A DNA stretch of 64,000 nt from a virus, in the IMG/VR virus record IMGVR_UViG_3300044623_000784, positions 1 through 64,000 of that record; one strand, 5' to 3'. Below, one piece after another: positions 44,957 through 55,200 of this stretch (the first letter of the stretch is position 1; every line of letters starts with the position of its first letter). The position numbers were made by a program, and so were the translations under genes. The notes under the pieces were generated by a model. The model did no database searches. It was not told the origin of the DNA and saw nothing but the letters and a program-made list of their open reading frames with translations.

Positions 44957-45613
44957 TTACCAATCAGCGTTTGTTGCTGAGGTGGTAGATGGGCCATCAA
45001 AGCCCAAGTAGAACGCTTCTTGTTCTGCGTATGGAATCTTCTTTAGTGCTGACTCCAAAGGATAAGGCTCGATATCTTTCCAATCGAATGGTTCCTTATC
45101 TGGTGCTGATGGAATAAGTGTGTAATTGGTTTCAGTTCCCTGACCATTACGCTTTAACTTCCACATTACGTTTGAGATGCTTCCTGTTTCAAGGGCATAC
45201 TCACGAATTGTATTAAATGATGATTGCTTGCTGATACCCATTGACCAGATTGCAACATACGGTGCTTCAATTCCATCGTCAACTAGAACGTTGCAATAGA
45301 AGCGAAGACGGCCACGCCATCCTGCCTTTGGATCCTTACGGTGCATTTCTTCTGCCCAGTCACGGCCTTCTGACTCCATTGTATCTACAGCCTTACGCTT
45401 GTAGTCCTTTGGATTTACGTGTTCCTTAACAACAAGTGCTAGTCCACGCTTTTCGTTATAGTTTGCAGAATCCTCATCTAGTTCTTCAATGAATCGGATC
45501 TTTACTGATTGCCCATCGGCAAGTTTTAGCCACTTAACCTTTGGTCCTTCGTTTTCGTACTTTGGTCTGTCGAGCAGGGCGTTGATGTTCTTGATTCCCT
45601 TTACAATGCTCAT
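44957..45613 (-). CDS. Single-stranded DNA-binding-like protein
   Basis: 218 residues. PKVKWLKLADGQSVKIRFIEE, then a Lys/Arg-rich middle and YVAIWSMGISKQSSF, fits the T4 gp32-type OB fold seen in phage SSBs; the usual zinc cysteines are absent. The C-terminus is Ser/Thr/Asp. It lies directly before the polymerase, as expected for an SSB. AAAGGAG before ATG. Confidence 0.6.
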   Translation of the reverse strand: MSIVKGIKNINALLDRPKYENEGPKVKWLKLADGQSVKIRFIEELDEDSANYNEKRGLALVVKEHVNPKDYKRKAVDTMESEGRDWAEEMHRKDPKAGWRGRLRFYCNVLVDDGIEAPYVAIWSMGISKQSSFNTIREYALETGSISNVMWKLKRNGQGTETNYTLIPSAPDKEPFDWKDIEPYPLESALKKIPYAEQEAFYLGFDGPSTTSATNADW

Positions 45614-45637
45614 ATTTTTCTCCTTTGTGTGTTTGTA

Positions 45638-46582
45638 TTAGTTTAGCATAGACTCTATGGTTTTGTCAAACGAAGAACTTAAAGACTTAATTTCTTCATC
45701 TGGCATATCGCCTATGTCTTTATATTTTGTATTTAGTTGTATAACAGATACACGAGATCCAAGTTTTTCAATTATCCTGTCTTTCATGTTTCCTCCTGCC
45801 TCATCATTATCTGCAATAACAAGAATGTTATTGAAATACTTTTGAAGCAATTCTATTTGTGAACTTGATACATTTGCCCCTAGGGTTGCAACGGCTGGTA
45901 GACCTACCTGGTCAAGCCTAATTGCATCAAATGATGATTCCACTACATACACTCTATCAGATTTCTTAACTCTGTGCAAGTTAAAAAGTGTCTTGCTCTT
46001 TGGAAGACCTGGAGTATTTTTAAAATCTTTTCCTTCAATAGACCTACCAACAAACCCAATTGCAATTCCATCTGGACTATGTACTGGAACTGTGACCATG
46101 TCCTGCTTATCTGAATAACCTAAAGAAAACTTTGACCAAGATTCAATCTCAATATGCCTTGATATAAAATAATTTTTTGGTCTATCTAGTGATACTAGAT
46201 TGTTATAAAGCCTTTTTAGTATATCTACATCAAACTGTTTAAACTCTTTTTCTACCACAAGGCTTTTATTAATATCATCAACAAGATTGCTTAACTTTTC
46301 TTTTGACTTGATGTATCTGGCTCCTTCAAAATAAGTTCTGCCAGAAGTGTGCATAATTAACTCTATAAGGTCTGCTGTCTTTTGGCAAGAGAAACAAAAG
46401 AACAAACCGTTTAACTTGTGTACTTCTCCTGCTGGGGTTCTGTGATTATTGTGGAAGGGGCAAAAAATTATATAATTATCTGACAAGTCAGACTCAATGT
46501 CTATACCCGATCCTGTAAGGACTCTTCGGACTTGGTCTGCGGTATAAAGATTGGATTGGTTCCGTCTATACCTGCTATCCAT
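45638..46582 (-). CDS. DnaG-type primase
   Basis: 314 residues. CPFHNNHRTP, then FFCFSC, is the CHC2-type zinc finger. VYVVESSFDAIRL, then VATLGANVS, then VIADNDEAGG, is the TOPRIM catalytic core. It is shorter than bacterial DnaG and lacks the helicase-binding C-terminal domain. It overlaps the preceding gene by 82 nt, but AGAGGAAAAG supports the ATG at 46582. Confidence 0.9.
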   Translation of the reverse strand: MDSRYRRNQSNLYTADQVRRVLTGSGIDIESDLSDNYIIFCPFHNNHRTPAGEVHKLNGLFFCFSCQKTADLIELIMHTSGRTYFEGARYIKSKEKLSNLVDDINKSLVVEKEFKQFDVDILKRLYNNLVSLDRPKNYFISRHIEIESWSKFSLGYSDKQDMVTVPVHSPDGIAIGFVGRSIEGKDFKNTPGLPKSKTLFNLHRVKKSDRVYVVESSFDAIRLDQVGLPAVATLGANVSSSQIELLQKYFNNILVIADNDEAGGNMKDRIIEKLGSRVSVIQLNTKYKDIGDMPDEEIKSLSSSFDKTIESMLN

Positions 46583-46854
46583 TCGCTTTTCCTCTTCCCT
46601 GCGTAAACTGCCTGTATCGATAATTCAAATTCGTAAAAGTTCTTGTTACTATTATATCTTATTGTGAAGTCTGGGTCAAGGTCAATCCTTGGCACATACC
46701 CGCTTAGTTTCATTTCTGAGACTAACAATCTTATGTATTCTATTTTGAGTCTGCCTATCATGGAATCATCGTGAATGATCCCATCAAGATAAAACCTTTT
46801 TATGGGCTTATGATGGTAGAACGTTGGTGGCAGGTTCTCTCTTTTTTCTGACAT
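46501..46854 (-). CDS. Hypothetical protein, 117 aa
   Basis: A mixed alpha/beta protein with an aromatic/basic N-terminus. It lies between helicase and primase and overlaps the primase start by 82 nt, so it may be a replication accessory factor. TATAAT lies 5 nt before its ATG, an internal near-leaderless promoter. No family recognised. Confidence 0.6.
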   Translation of the reverse strand: MSEKRENLPPTFYHHKPIKRFYLDGIIHDDSMIGRLKIEYIRLLVSEMKLSGYVPRIDLDPDFTIRYNSNKNFYEFELSIQAVYAGKRKSEWIAGIDGTNPIFIPQTKSEESLQDRV

Positions 46855-46866
46855 ATCATATTATAA

Positions 46867-48087
46867 CTACTTATCTTCAAAGTCTTTGTACCTATAGTAT
46901 CCCTTGTCAAAATCGCACTGAACTAGGAAGTCTCCCATAAATCCATTACGGTTCTTTCTAAAGGCACACTCAATGATATCGCTATTGGTTCCACGCCCTA
47001 GAGCAAGTACCCAGTCAGCATCGTAGGCAATCTGTCTAGACCATGCTGTTTGACCCAGCGTAGGTACCGTAGAGAGGTCGTTAACGTCATCTGGTGTTGC
47101 AGATGATATAGCAATAATAGGAACTTCTTCACCAATAGCCATTAGTTTAAGTTCTCTTGAAAGGTTCTTCATTCGTACCGTTTCATTATCTGACTTCTGA
47201 TTAGGAGCCATCAACTGAAGGTAGTCAACGATTACAAAGTCTGGCCTATACTGATCAATTTTTCCACGAAGAACAGAAGGGTTGATCTCTCCACCTTGAT
47301 CGTTTGATATGATATGAAATTCTGGCTTTCCTGCAAGATTCTTTGCATGCCATTCCTTTAGCATGTCAATTTCAATCTCGCCATTGCTAATCTTTCTATG
47401 TGACCAGCGACCTTCACCCATAATAGTAAATACACGGTTTCTTACTTCTGTCTCTGACATCTCAAGGGATATCACAAGGGGTGTCTTACCCTGCTTCCAG
47501 GCCTGCACAGCAAAGTACAGGGCTAACCAAGACTTTCCTATACCTGGGTATGCCAAGAAGACTCCTAACTGCCCTGGCATAATTCCAGATGGCAAGTAGT
47601 TATCAAATCCTGGCAAGCCAGTCTTGATGCCAATATGTCCTAGGGCTTGTTGCTTCTTTACATTTTCAAAGTAAGCAACTGCAGACTCTAGGTCTGTGAC
47701 ATCAATATCACGAATAGCAGCGGTGTTCTTTTTTAACTCTGAGGTCTTTGTAATAAGATCGTTTAGGGCAATACTGCCTTGATTATTTTGTACATTTGTT
47801 GCTGCGGATCTAAGAATATCTTTTAGACTATCATTTAAATATTCTCCTTGAAGTTCTTCAAGATGATGCTTTGTTGCTCCAACCCCTGCTATTGGTTCAA
47901 AGTCTCTAAACTTTTCTGTAACTAATTCTTGTGGTGGCAAAGAAGCGTTTGCTTCAAAGTATAAACGAACAAACTCCCAGATATCTCCGTGGGTTCTTAG
48001 AAGATTATCAACATTGGCTTGAAGAAGAACATGCATCTGCTTATCTTTAAGGACTGCCGTAATTAGTTTTGACTCTGTATTATTCAC
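46867..48087 (-). CDS. DnaB-like replicative helicase
   Basis: 406 residues. Linker-type N-terminus, then FLAYPGIGKSWLALYFA (Walker A), LVISLEMSETEVRNR (motif 1a), FVIVDYLQLMAP (Walker B) and IAYDADWVLALGR with KNRNGFMGDF at the end (arginine finger region). This is a hexameric RecA-fold helicase that moves on the lagging strand with the primase. It starts at GTG with GGAG upstream. Confidence 0.92.
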   Translation of the reverse strand: MNNTESKLITAVLKDKQMHVLLQANVDNLLRTHGDIWEFVRLYFEANASLPPQELVTEKFRDFEPIAGVGATKHHLEELQGEYLNDSLKDILRSAATNVQNNQGSIALNDLITKTSELKKNTAAIRDIDVTDLESAVAYFENVKKQQALGHIGIKTGLPGFDNYLPSGIMPGQLGVFLAYPGIGKSWLALYFAVQAWKQGKTPLVISLEMSETEVRNRVFTIMGEGRWSHRKISNGEIEIDMLKEWHAKNLAGKPEFHIISNDQGGEINPSVLRGKIDQYRPDFVIVDYLQLMAPNQKSDNETVRMKNLSRELKLMAIGEEVPIIAISSATPDDVNDLSTVPTLGQTAWSRQIAYDADWVLALGRGTNSDIIECAFRKNRNGFMGDFLVQCDFDKGYYRYKDFEDK

Positions 48088-48388
48088 TTAGCCACTCCTT
48101 TGCCATTCGTCTACGCTCTTCCCTTTCTGAATTATCTTTTGCTTTGTCTCTTTGTGCCTGTAGTATTTTTTCTGCATTATATGCAAAGTAGTTCCATGAA
48201 GGATTCTCTGCAACATTAAAGTAATACTCAAGTATATCGTAACATCCTGGTAGCGTATATGATTCAACAAGAGCATCTGATGCCCACTGTTCTACATTTA
48301 GATTTAAGGATGGCTTTGATTCGTACCTTGCGGTATGATACTTGCTGTATCTTGAAAGCAAAGCCATTCGGTCTTTGCGTTCTGCCAT
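48080..48388 (-). CDS. Hypothetical protein before the helicase, 102 aa
   Basis: Helical, with a highly charged C-terminal third (KAKDNSEREERRRMAKEWL). Its stop overlaps the helicase start. A helicase-loader role would fit the position, but there is no motif to support it. Confidence 0.6.
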   Translation of the reverse strand: MAERKDRMALLSRYSKYHTARYESKPSLNLNVEQWASDALVESYTLPGCYDILEYYFNVAENPSWNYFAYNAEKILQAQRDKAKDNSEREERRRMAKEWLSE

Positions 48389-48618
48389 TATCCTTCAGCA
48401 GCCTCCGATTGGGCTTCTAAAATCTTTGCAGTTAGTTTGTCTTCAACAAACTTGTAAACACGCTCAAAAGATTGATCGACTGTCTCACCATTGCGTGAAC
48501 TATCAACAACGCCAAGATCAAGTCTTAGTGATTGGAAATTTCCTAGATTTAATGTGTATCCAAGTGTTACAGATACCTTTGTTGGCTCATTTGTTACTAC
48601 ATAATTGCTGTCTGACAT
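48388..48618 (-). CDS. Hypothetical beta-rich protein, 76 aa
   Basis: TKVSVTLGYTLNLGNFQSLRLD forms three likely strands, followed by one long helix ending SEAAEG. The start at 48618 (GAAGGG, 6 nt) avoids overlap; an ATG at 48669 with AGGAG is possible. Function unknown. Confidence 0.6.
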   Translation of the reverse strand: MSDSNYVVTNEPTKVSVTLGYTLNLGNFQSLRLDLGVVDSSRNGETVDQSFERVYKFVEDKLTAKILEAQSEAAEG

Positions 48619-48631
48619 TTTATACCCTTCG

Positions 48632-49174
48632 TTAAATAGACTCATTCCAGATTGGAATAAATCGCCCATCTTCTGTTCTCCTATATGTAAGTATACCATC
48701 GCCCATTCTTCGTGTCAACTCTTGTTTACTAGGCGTAATATCATTAGTAATTAACTTATCTTTTCTTGGTCTGCCAATATGATATGAAGCAAGTATATCA
48801 CGGATCTCTTTTACTTGTGATTCTGAGTAATATGATCTTACCTGAAATCCTCTGGCCCCACCCTTTTGAGATCCCGTTGGAAAAGGTATAATACCTTTCT
48901 TCATTAAGGTTGGCATATATTTTTTATGACGATTAACTAAATCAGCAGTCTGACCAACAGTGTATGCTCGCTCTCTTTTATTTTTAAAATCACTAATTAA
49001 ACAACTTTCAATCTGATCTTTAGTAATATTATAGACAGACATTATTCCATTAGAATGATTGTAGTGATGTATCCTAACAAGGTCCCCATTAAGAAACCAA
49101 ACCTTTTTGTTACCTGGTATTACAGGTGACTCATTGTATTTTTCGCTCTCGATTGTTCCCTTTTTAGTAACCAT
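48632..49174 (-). CDS. MerR-like DNA-binding protein, 180 aa
   Basis: The middle (AYTVGQTADLVNRHKKYMPT, then GIIPFP, then VRSYYSESQVKEIRDIL) is a winged helix of the MerR/excisionase type. The N-terminal 60 residues are beta-rich. Probably a regulator of the replication or tail operons. Confidence 0.65.
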   Translation of the reverse strand: MVTKKGTIESEKYNESPVIPGNKKVWFLNGDLVRIHHYNHSNGIMSVYNITKDQIESCLISDFKNKRERAYTVGQTADLVNRHKKYMPTLMKKGIIPFPTGSQKGGARGFQVRSYYSESQVKEIRDILASYHIGRPRKDKLITNDITPSKQELTRRMGDGILTYRRTEDGRFIPIWNESI

Positions 49175-49311
49175 CGTCCCTCCAAGGTGTGGCTAGGTGG
49201 ATGAAAGAATACTCTAAATCCACAACTCATACAATAAACTTCTAAATGATTAATCTCAGTATATTGTCTATCTATAAACATTCTGCCTTTGCATTTTTTA
49301 CATGACATCAT
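49120..49311 (-). CDS. Zinc-ribbon protein, 63 aa
   Basis: MSCKKCKGRMF, then VYCMSCGF, is a single four-cysteine ribbon with a basic end. It overlaps the MerR-like gene by 55 nt and the tail gene before it by 1 nt. Confidence 0.6.
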   Translation of the reverse strand: MMSCKKCKGRMFIDRQYTEINHLEVYCMSCGFRVFFHPPSHTLEGRWLLKREQSRAKNTMSHL

Positions 49312-49754
49312 TAGTTGGGGATTCCAACTACTATTAGGTTAAGACCAACGCTTGTGTCTCCTCCAGTATTAAACTTAACTGTTCCCTCTACTCTAGAAGT
49401 TGATACACTATTTATAGTTACCGTTACATCTTTTCCAGCATCAGTGTTTCCTACGTTAATCGGGGTTACTGTTACTATGGGAGCAAACTTAAAGTCTGTT
49501 GAAAAGTCATAGGAGAATGTTTTGGACGATCCTGCGATCTGGGTGGTACTTGTTGTTACCTGAACGTACCCACCGATTATACGAGCCTCTGATGACTTTA
49601 CGCTCTGCTTACCTGATGTCGGTGTGTCTACTGTAACATACTTGTAAACTGAGGTTGATATCTGAGATGAAAGATCATTAATAGCCTTAACAATCTGATA
49701 TATATAGGTTACGTCTAGAGGTTGTCCTCTTTCTGGCACAGGTAATATTGACAT
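49311..49754 (-). CDS. Probable virion/tail-associated protein, 147 aa
   Basis: A helical N-terminus (YIYQIVKAINDLSSQISTSV), then a beta-rich Thr/Val/Ser domain with repeated TVTINS-type strands, typical of tail-fibre tips. TATAAT (49761-49766) is 6 nt before the ATG, leaderless. It is the last of the tail gene block. Confidence 0.6.
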   Translation of the reverse strand: MSILPVPERGQPLDVTYIYQIVKAINDLSSQISTSVYKYVTVDTPTSGKQSVKSSEARIIGGYVQVTTSTTQIAGSSKTFSYDFSTDFKFAPIVTVTPINVGNTDAGKDVTVTINSVSTSRVEGTVKFNTGGDTSVGLNLIVVGIPN

Positions 49755-49761
49755 ACTCTAA

Positions 49762-50235
49762 TTATACCAGAGACCCTGTAACTGCGTTCCTGGTTCCTGA
49801 GTCAAAGATTTTGATAGTTTTACCTGGTGTTGGAGTTCCTGATATAACCTGTGGTTTTGTTGATGCTAATTGTACCAACACTCTAATTGTCTGAGGAGTT
49901 CCAGTTTTTAAAAATGAAATACTTGTTCCAGTTGGTGTTCCAATATGTGTCATTGTGGGGCTAGAATCATATTGAACAAAAACATCATACTTTGTTTGGT
50001 CTGCTGGATTTGACCCATTAGACCAGTTTACCAATACTAAGTTTCCAACTATAGTTATATCTCCTGGCAAAACCTGAACGAACTGTCCATTAATCATAAA
50101 AATCTGTGACCATGCAGACTTTCTATTCTTGTCTTCTGCTACTAGCCTAAACCTTATAACTCTTCCATTTTCTGAAGAAACTTTTCCTAAAAGTTCTTTT
50201 TTAACTATAACATTTTTGATTCCTGCATCTGCCAC
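49762..50235 (-). CDS. Minor tail protein with fibronectin-like fold
   Basis: 157 residues with strands RVIRFRLVAEDKNRKSAW, LVLVNWSNGS, TKYDVFVQYD and TIRVLVQL, a fibronectin III-like sandwich as in many siphophage tail proteins. Its ATG overlaps the previous gene's stop. Confidence 0.65.
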   Translation of the reverse strand: MADAGIKNVIVKKELLGKVSSENGRVIRFRLVAEDKNRKSAWSQIFMINGQFVQVLPGDITIVGNLVLVNWSNGSNPADQTKYDVFVQYDSSPTMTHIGTPTGTSISFLKTGTPQTIRVLVQLASTKPQVISGTPTPGKTIKIFDSGTRNAVTGSLV

Positions 50236-51593
50236 TATAGCACATCCAAACCGAATCTAAATTCAATATAGTTTGTCGTATTCGCTGACTTAATGATTGT
50301 TTTTGCATTTGGAGTTCTCATAACAGAGTATCCTGTTAGCCCATAAACAGAATTTGTTGATGTAACATTCTCAAGTCTAAATCCATCTAGACAAACATAA
50401 AAGTCTGATGTTGGAGTATTGTTTCCATCTTTCATAACAGAAACATAAATTCTGGCAGTATTTATTTCTGCCCAAGAAAAGTCTGCACTTTTCTGTAGTT
50501 CCTGAAGTTGCTTTGATACAACCAGGTATCTGTTTGTTGAAAAGTTATTGTCTGCACTAGTAACGACTGCTTCAAAAAGTGCCCACTTACCAGTTTTAAA
50601 TGTGCCAGTAGAAGAAAACTCAACAATAATTCTAACAGATGTTGGTAGTGTTTGTGCATTGCCAACCTTATTAACTACAGAAAATGCCAGCCTGAGTTCA
50701 TCTGTTGGTGAGTTTTTGCTAAAATCTACCGCTGTTCCACTTAGTTGTACAAACTCTGATCCAGTTGCTGCAACTAGATGGTTATCAGACTCTATAGATA
50801 TTGTAGATGTATTACCTGACATTATAAGAATATTGTTTAGGAATCTACACCTTTCATGTCTGTCTACTCTATTCTCATTGGTAAAAATTTTATTATCTGC
50901 GTTTGTTTGAAACACAGGATATATTTGATTTATAATATTTGTATCAACATCATTAATTAAATATCCAGCAGTTTTAAATGTACCAACAACAGCAGAGTCT
51001 GCTACCAATGTAAAAGTTGTAGGAGATGGTACGGCCACAATTTCTTTATCCGTTAGATTAAAACTGCTTGGAGAAATTCCAGAAACAGAAACTTTGGTGT
51101 TGTTGTTAGGAGAAAAGCCGTGGGGTGCATCTGTTGTGTACGTTACATTTACTCCAGATGCTACTGCTCCTACTATGTTAACAAGTCTGTCATCTAGGGG
51201 GGAGTATATTACTGGAATCTCTTTACCCTGAGAAGAATACTTCCAGGACTCTGAATCAGAAAAGGCATAGATACTTTTACTATCAAATGCTCCTGCTGCT
51301 GGATTTGATGCTGCAGAAAATATACCTACCTCAGTAATTTCATATCTTTCTTGTGTTGGAAGTTCTGCCGTTAGCACAACCTTTGAGACTCCTGACTCGT
51401 CAACAAAACCTCTTGAAATAATAGGAACACGGAACATCTCAAAGTCAAGTGACTTCTTATCAGAAAAGTCTGGAAGAGTTCCATCCTGAGTCAATGGCTT
51501 TGGTCCACACCCAACAGCGATATGAGAAGCATAGGATGGTGTTTGGCCAACAAGGTACTTGGCTAAAATATTTTTACCTGTATTTGTTATCAT
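50235..51593 (-). CDS. Tail fibre protein
   Basis: 452 residues. The start MITNTGKNILAKYLVGQTPS, then YASHIAVGCGPKPL, resembles the N-terminal collar-binding part of phage tail fibres. The rest is beta-rich, including a sandwich near 240-400 (LAFSVVNKVGNAQTL, RIIVEFSSTGTFKTG) that may bind sugar. Probably host recognition. Confidence 0.75.
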   Translation of the reverse strand: MITNTGKNILAKYLVGQTPSYASHIAVGCGPKPLTQDGTLPDFSDKKSLDFEMFRVPIISRGFVDESGVSKVVLTAELPTQERYEITEVGIFSAASNPAAGAFDSKSIYAFSDSESWKYSSQGKEIPVIYSPLDDRLVNIVGAVASGVNVTYTTDAPHGFSPNNNTKVSVSGISPSSFNLTDKEIVAVPSPTTFTLVADSAVVGTFKTAGYLINDVDTNIINQIYPVFQTNADNKIFTNENRVDRHERCRFLNNILIMSGNTSTISIESDNHLVAATGSEFVQLSGTAVDFSKNSPTDELRLAFSVVNKVGNAQTLPTSVRIIVEFSSTGTFKTGKWALFEAVVTSADNNFSTNRYLVVSKQLQELQKSADFSWAEINTARIYVSVMKDGNNTPTSDFYVCLDGFRLENVTSTNSVYGLTGYSVMRTPNAKTIIKSANTTNYIEFRFGLDVL

Positions 51594-52232
51594 TTAATTT
51601 CCTCCATTGTATATTGTAGCATCATAAATCTCTCCACTTGTTAGCAACTGAACCTCTGCTTGTACTCCATCTTTTAGGTTAACAAGGTTTATTACCAGGT
51701 CCCCCGTTATTGGGTCTATGTATATAGATTTGCAATTTGGTACCTTTGTCCACTTAGTCTTATCTGGCTCAAGTGGGTTTTCAATTATGTCATATCCATT
51801 TCCACATACTGGCAGGTGATCCATTATTGCAATAGATAAAGACTTAAAGTATGAATCAGACTGCTGCAGCCTTAAAATATTATTTGGGTTGTACTGTAAA
51901 TAAAGATCTGTTAAATTTTTAATAGGTGCATAGACTACTTTTTGACCATTGACTAGGTCATGTCTGGATATTGTTGCAAGTTCTTGACCACCAATATCTT
52001 CAAATATTAGGTCTGTCATTATTTCAATAGACATAACCTCTGAATCTCTTATTATTAAGTCAGGGGTTGCAATTTTTATGGCTTTCACAGTTGACTTTAA
52101 TGAAGCACTTTGAGATGCTGCGTTGTCTACCAATGGTAGTGAAGCCGTAGCATTTGGTATTGGTAATGATGCTGTAGTATTTGGAGATACAGTTTCTCCG
52201 CCACCATCATGCATGGGACCTAGATATCTCAT
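51594..52232 (-). CDS. Minor tail protein, 212 aa
   Basis: A Ser/Ala/Thr-rich N-terminus, then a beta-rich domain with one Cys pair (PVCGNG and PNCKS). It sits between the large tail protein and the fibre, with 1 nt overlap or less on both sides. No catalytic motif seen. Confidence 0.6.
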   Translation of the reverse strand: MRYLGPMHDGGGETVSPNTTASLPIPNATASLPLVDNAASQSASLKSTVKAIKIATPDLIIRDSEVMSIEIMTDLIFEDIGGQELATISRHDLVNGQKVVYAPIKNLTDLYLQYNPNNILRLQQSDSYFKSLSIAIMDHLPVCGNGYDIIENPLEPDKTKWTKVPNCKSIYIDPITGDLVINLVNLKDGVQAEVQLLTSGEIYDATIYNGGN

Positions 52233-55200
52233 CAGACTACCTCACTCAAAAACAATGTCATATCTGGTCCATCTACACTCTTAGAATAATCAATGTTATA
52301 GATTACAAACCTACTTGATGAAGGAGATGCCATAGATACTCCGTTTTCTTCGTAGTCAAGGGTCACGATGTCTCCCAGTTGTAAGGTTGGTATTGCAAAC
52401 ACCTTAACACCAACAGACCTTCTTGGCTTTGCTATTTTTTCAATAAGCCATTTCATTAAACTATTTGCCTCATCATAAGATTGAATGTATGGAGTATCTA
52501 ATGAAAAATCTTTTTTACCATATGTCATTCTGCTTAACTTTATATCTTGATAGTCTTGTTTAAACTTATATGGGTTTGACAATAAAGTCTCTGCAACAAA
52601 CTGAGGGTTTGAGGTTAGTGTGTTTTTATTAAAATATTCATCAACCGTTAATCTGTTGTCGGACTGTTGTGTAAAAGTTACACCTTGAACTCTTAAATAG
52701 TTGCCAGTTGTTTCGTCTAAACTAATTGCTGTATCTGTTGCATTAAAAATCATAAACTCTGCTCCATACGAGCCTGCTCTAAAACCAGAAACGACATAGC
52801 CTTTTAGTTTATTAAATGTTGGAGAAATCTTTGCAGTTAAGGCTGGAAAGGCTTTGTCGTACTTAAAATTAAATGTTGCTGCTTCTCTCATTATGCTACC
52901 AAACTCTTCAAAGTATATGTTATACTTTGGGGCTTCTGAGTTTCCTATGCCTGCTAAGTATGTGTTTTGAATTAGTCCGCTGATAGAGTATTTTCTAAAA
53001 GATTCGTTAGCATTTATATCTGAGTCGCCAAACACAGAGTTGACTGGAGCGCCCAAAGAAAATGTTGTGTTCTGAGAATAGTTGTTGCATAGGGCATAAA
53101 CATTTTCAAACATGATCCTAGAAGAACCTCGTGTGAACAATGCAACATCTGAGTAGGCTGGAAGAGGATCTGTATCGTCTACTGTCTTAACTAGTTGGCC
53201 ATTTAGGTATAGATAGAATCTTCTTGTGCTACCTATGTCTTCGTATTCGGCTGCTAGATCATATACCGTTGAATTTTCTTCAGAAACAATTCTTGCCTGC
53301 CCAGTAAATTTTCCGTCATCTACAGTAATTTCTCCAAGACCTTGCCAAAGAGAGACTGGAACTGCTACGCCATTGTTAGATTTTATCTTATAAAAGAAAA
53401 CATTGCTAACACTTTGTCTTTCTTCATCTGACAAATTTCCAACACCTAGCGCTGCAATCTCAAAATAATAACCAACATTTGTTGTTGGGTTAAGCATAAA
53501 TGCAAGACCTCCAGAGCCACCAGATATATTTATATTTTTATCTGGAGTGCTACCATTAACAACGTAGTATGTTGAGGATCCATTAGATGTCTGACCTCTA
53601 TCTTCGTTGTTTTCAATCTTTCCAACAATTCTCATTCTTGTTCCAAAATGTTTGTACTTTTTGTCTTTTAAATTTTTATGCACATAAGATATAAAATCTC
53701 TTGGATTTTCTTTAGTTGTAAAGTTTGGTCCAGTAAGGGACAAAGCAGAAGATTGCAGAGTTCCAGTCTGTTGCTTTGTTGCCGTTGCAATCTCTCCAAT
53801 AAAAGATGTTGACATAAAGTTTTTAATGATTCCACTTCTTGAAGATGTTCTTGCAATCGCATCTGAAGAGTATCCTTCTCTAGTTGCCTTGCCAGCAGCC
53901 TTTAGAAGGTCTATCTCTTGTTGTGTCGCCCCTGGTGGTATTGTTATTTCAATATCTACTGATTCTACATCTTGATCAAATAAAAATTCTGAAAGCATTG
54001 AGCAACCCTTAACATTGTCATCTGATTTCCAGTAATCAGATATTCCAGCAGAGTGTGCTACAACTTCAGTCCCAAATTGACCACGGCCATGTTTTTGAAC
54101 AACTCCATTCTGTAGTTTAACTACACCATCTTTTTCAAAATACTTTGGCTCAGAGTATATTCTAACCAGTCCTGTTGGATATATCTTTCCGTTAAATGGC
54201 AGTTTTGCAAAATAGTTTTGATAATCTTCGGTTGATGTTATCCAAACATTACCAAACCCAGAAACATTATATTGAACAGCATCATATTTAATGATTTCTC
54301 CTTGAGAGTAGAAGTATCCGCTATACCTAGTGATCCAGTAGGCCGCCTCTCCAAGGCTAAATGTGTTATTAATAACAATGTTATTTTTTACTTCTGGTAC
54401 AGAAGCAGTTAGATCTGAGTTAAGAGGAATGGCACTGAGGACATAGGCAGACTGAGTTGCTACTTCGTTATTTATTGACTTAGTATTCTGTGTGCCAGAC
54501 ACTTCCCATAACAGTGCTGGCTTGTACGTATAGTATCTTTCATCATCTACAAGGCTTGCCTGTCTTAGTGATCCTATAGATCTCTGGATATATCTTGTAC
54601 TATAGTTAATTGCGCCATCATTGTATACCGCACTATCCTGGGTTGATACAGAAATAACATTTGCTAGTTTTGGCTTATTTGTTTTATTTCTTATTTCTCT
54701 ATCTTCTACAAAATCTTTTGTGCCCTTAAGATCAAAGGTTGTTGGCCTTTCTTCTATCGTTGGCATAATATAGTTTTTACTCATCATTACAAAATTATTA
54801 TATTCATCAAAGAACATTGCTGTCTGAGTTGAAACTGCCAAATCTTGAAGAACCTCTGCAACGCTAGTATCTGGTCCAACAAAGAAATATGGAATTATAA
54901 TTTCCTTTTCGTTTGCAACTCTTTTAAATGTATAGTTAGAAAAGCCTACATGGTCTAGAAGTAGAGATACTGCAGAACTTACAGAAACCTCTGTCATCAA
55001 TATCTCTGGAGCCCTGATTGATTCTAGGTACCAGTACAAATCCCTCAAGGTTATAGATACATGCTTTGACATTAGGTCTTGTTTTGGAAAGGCATCAGAA
55101 TATAATGCTTTAATTGGAACATAATAGTCCCACCCATTAACATCAACAATGACTTCATAGAATTTAAACTGAACATGTCTTGAAATATATTTAGCAATAA

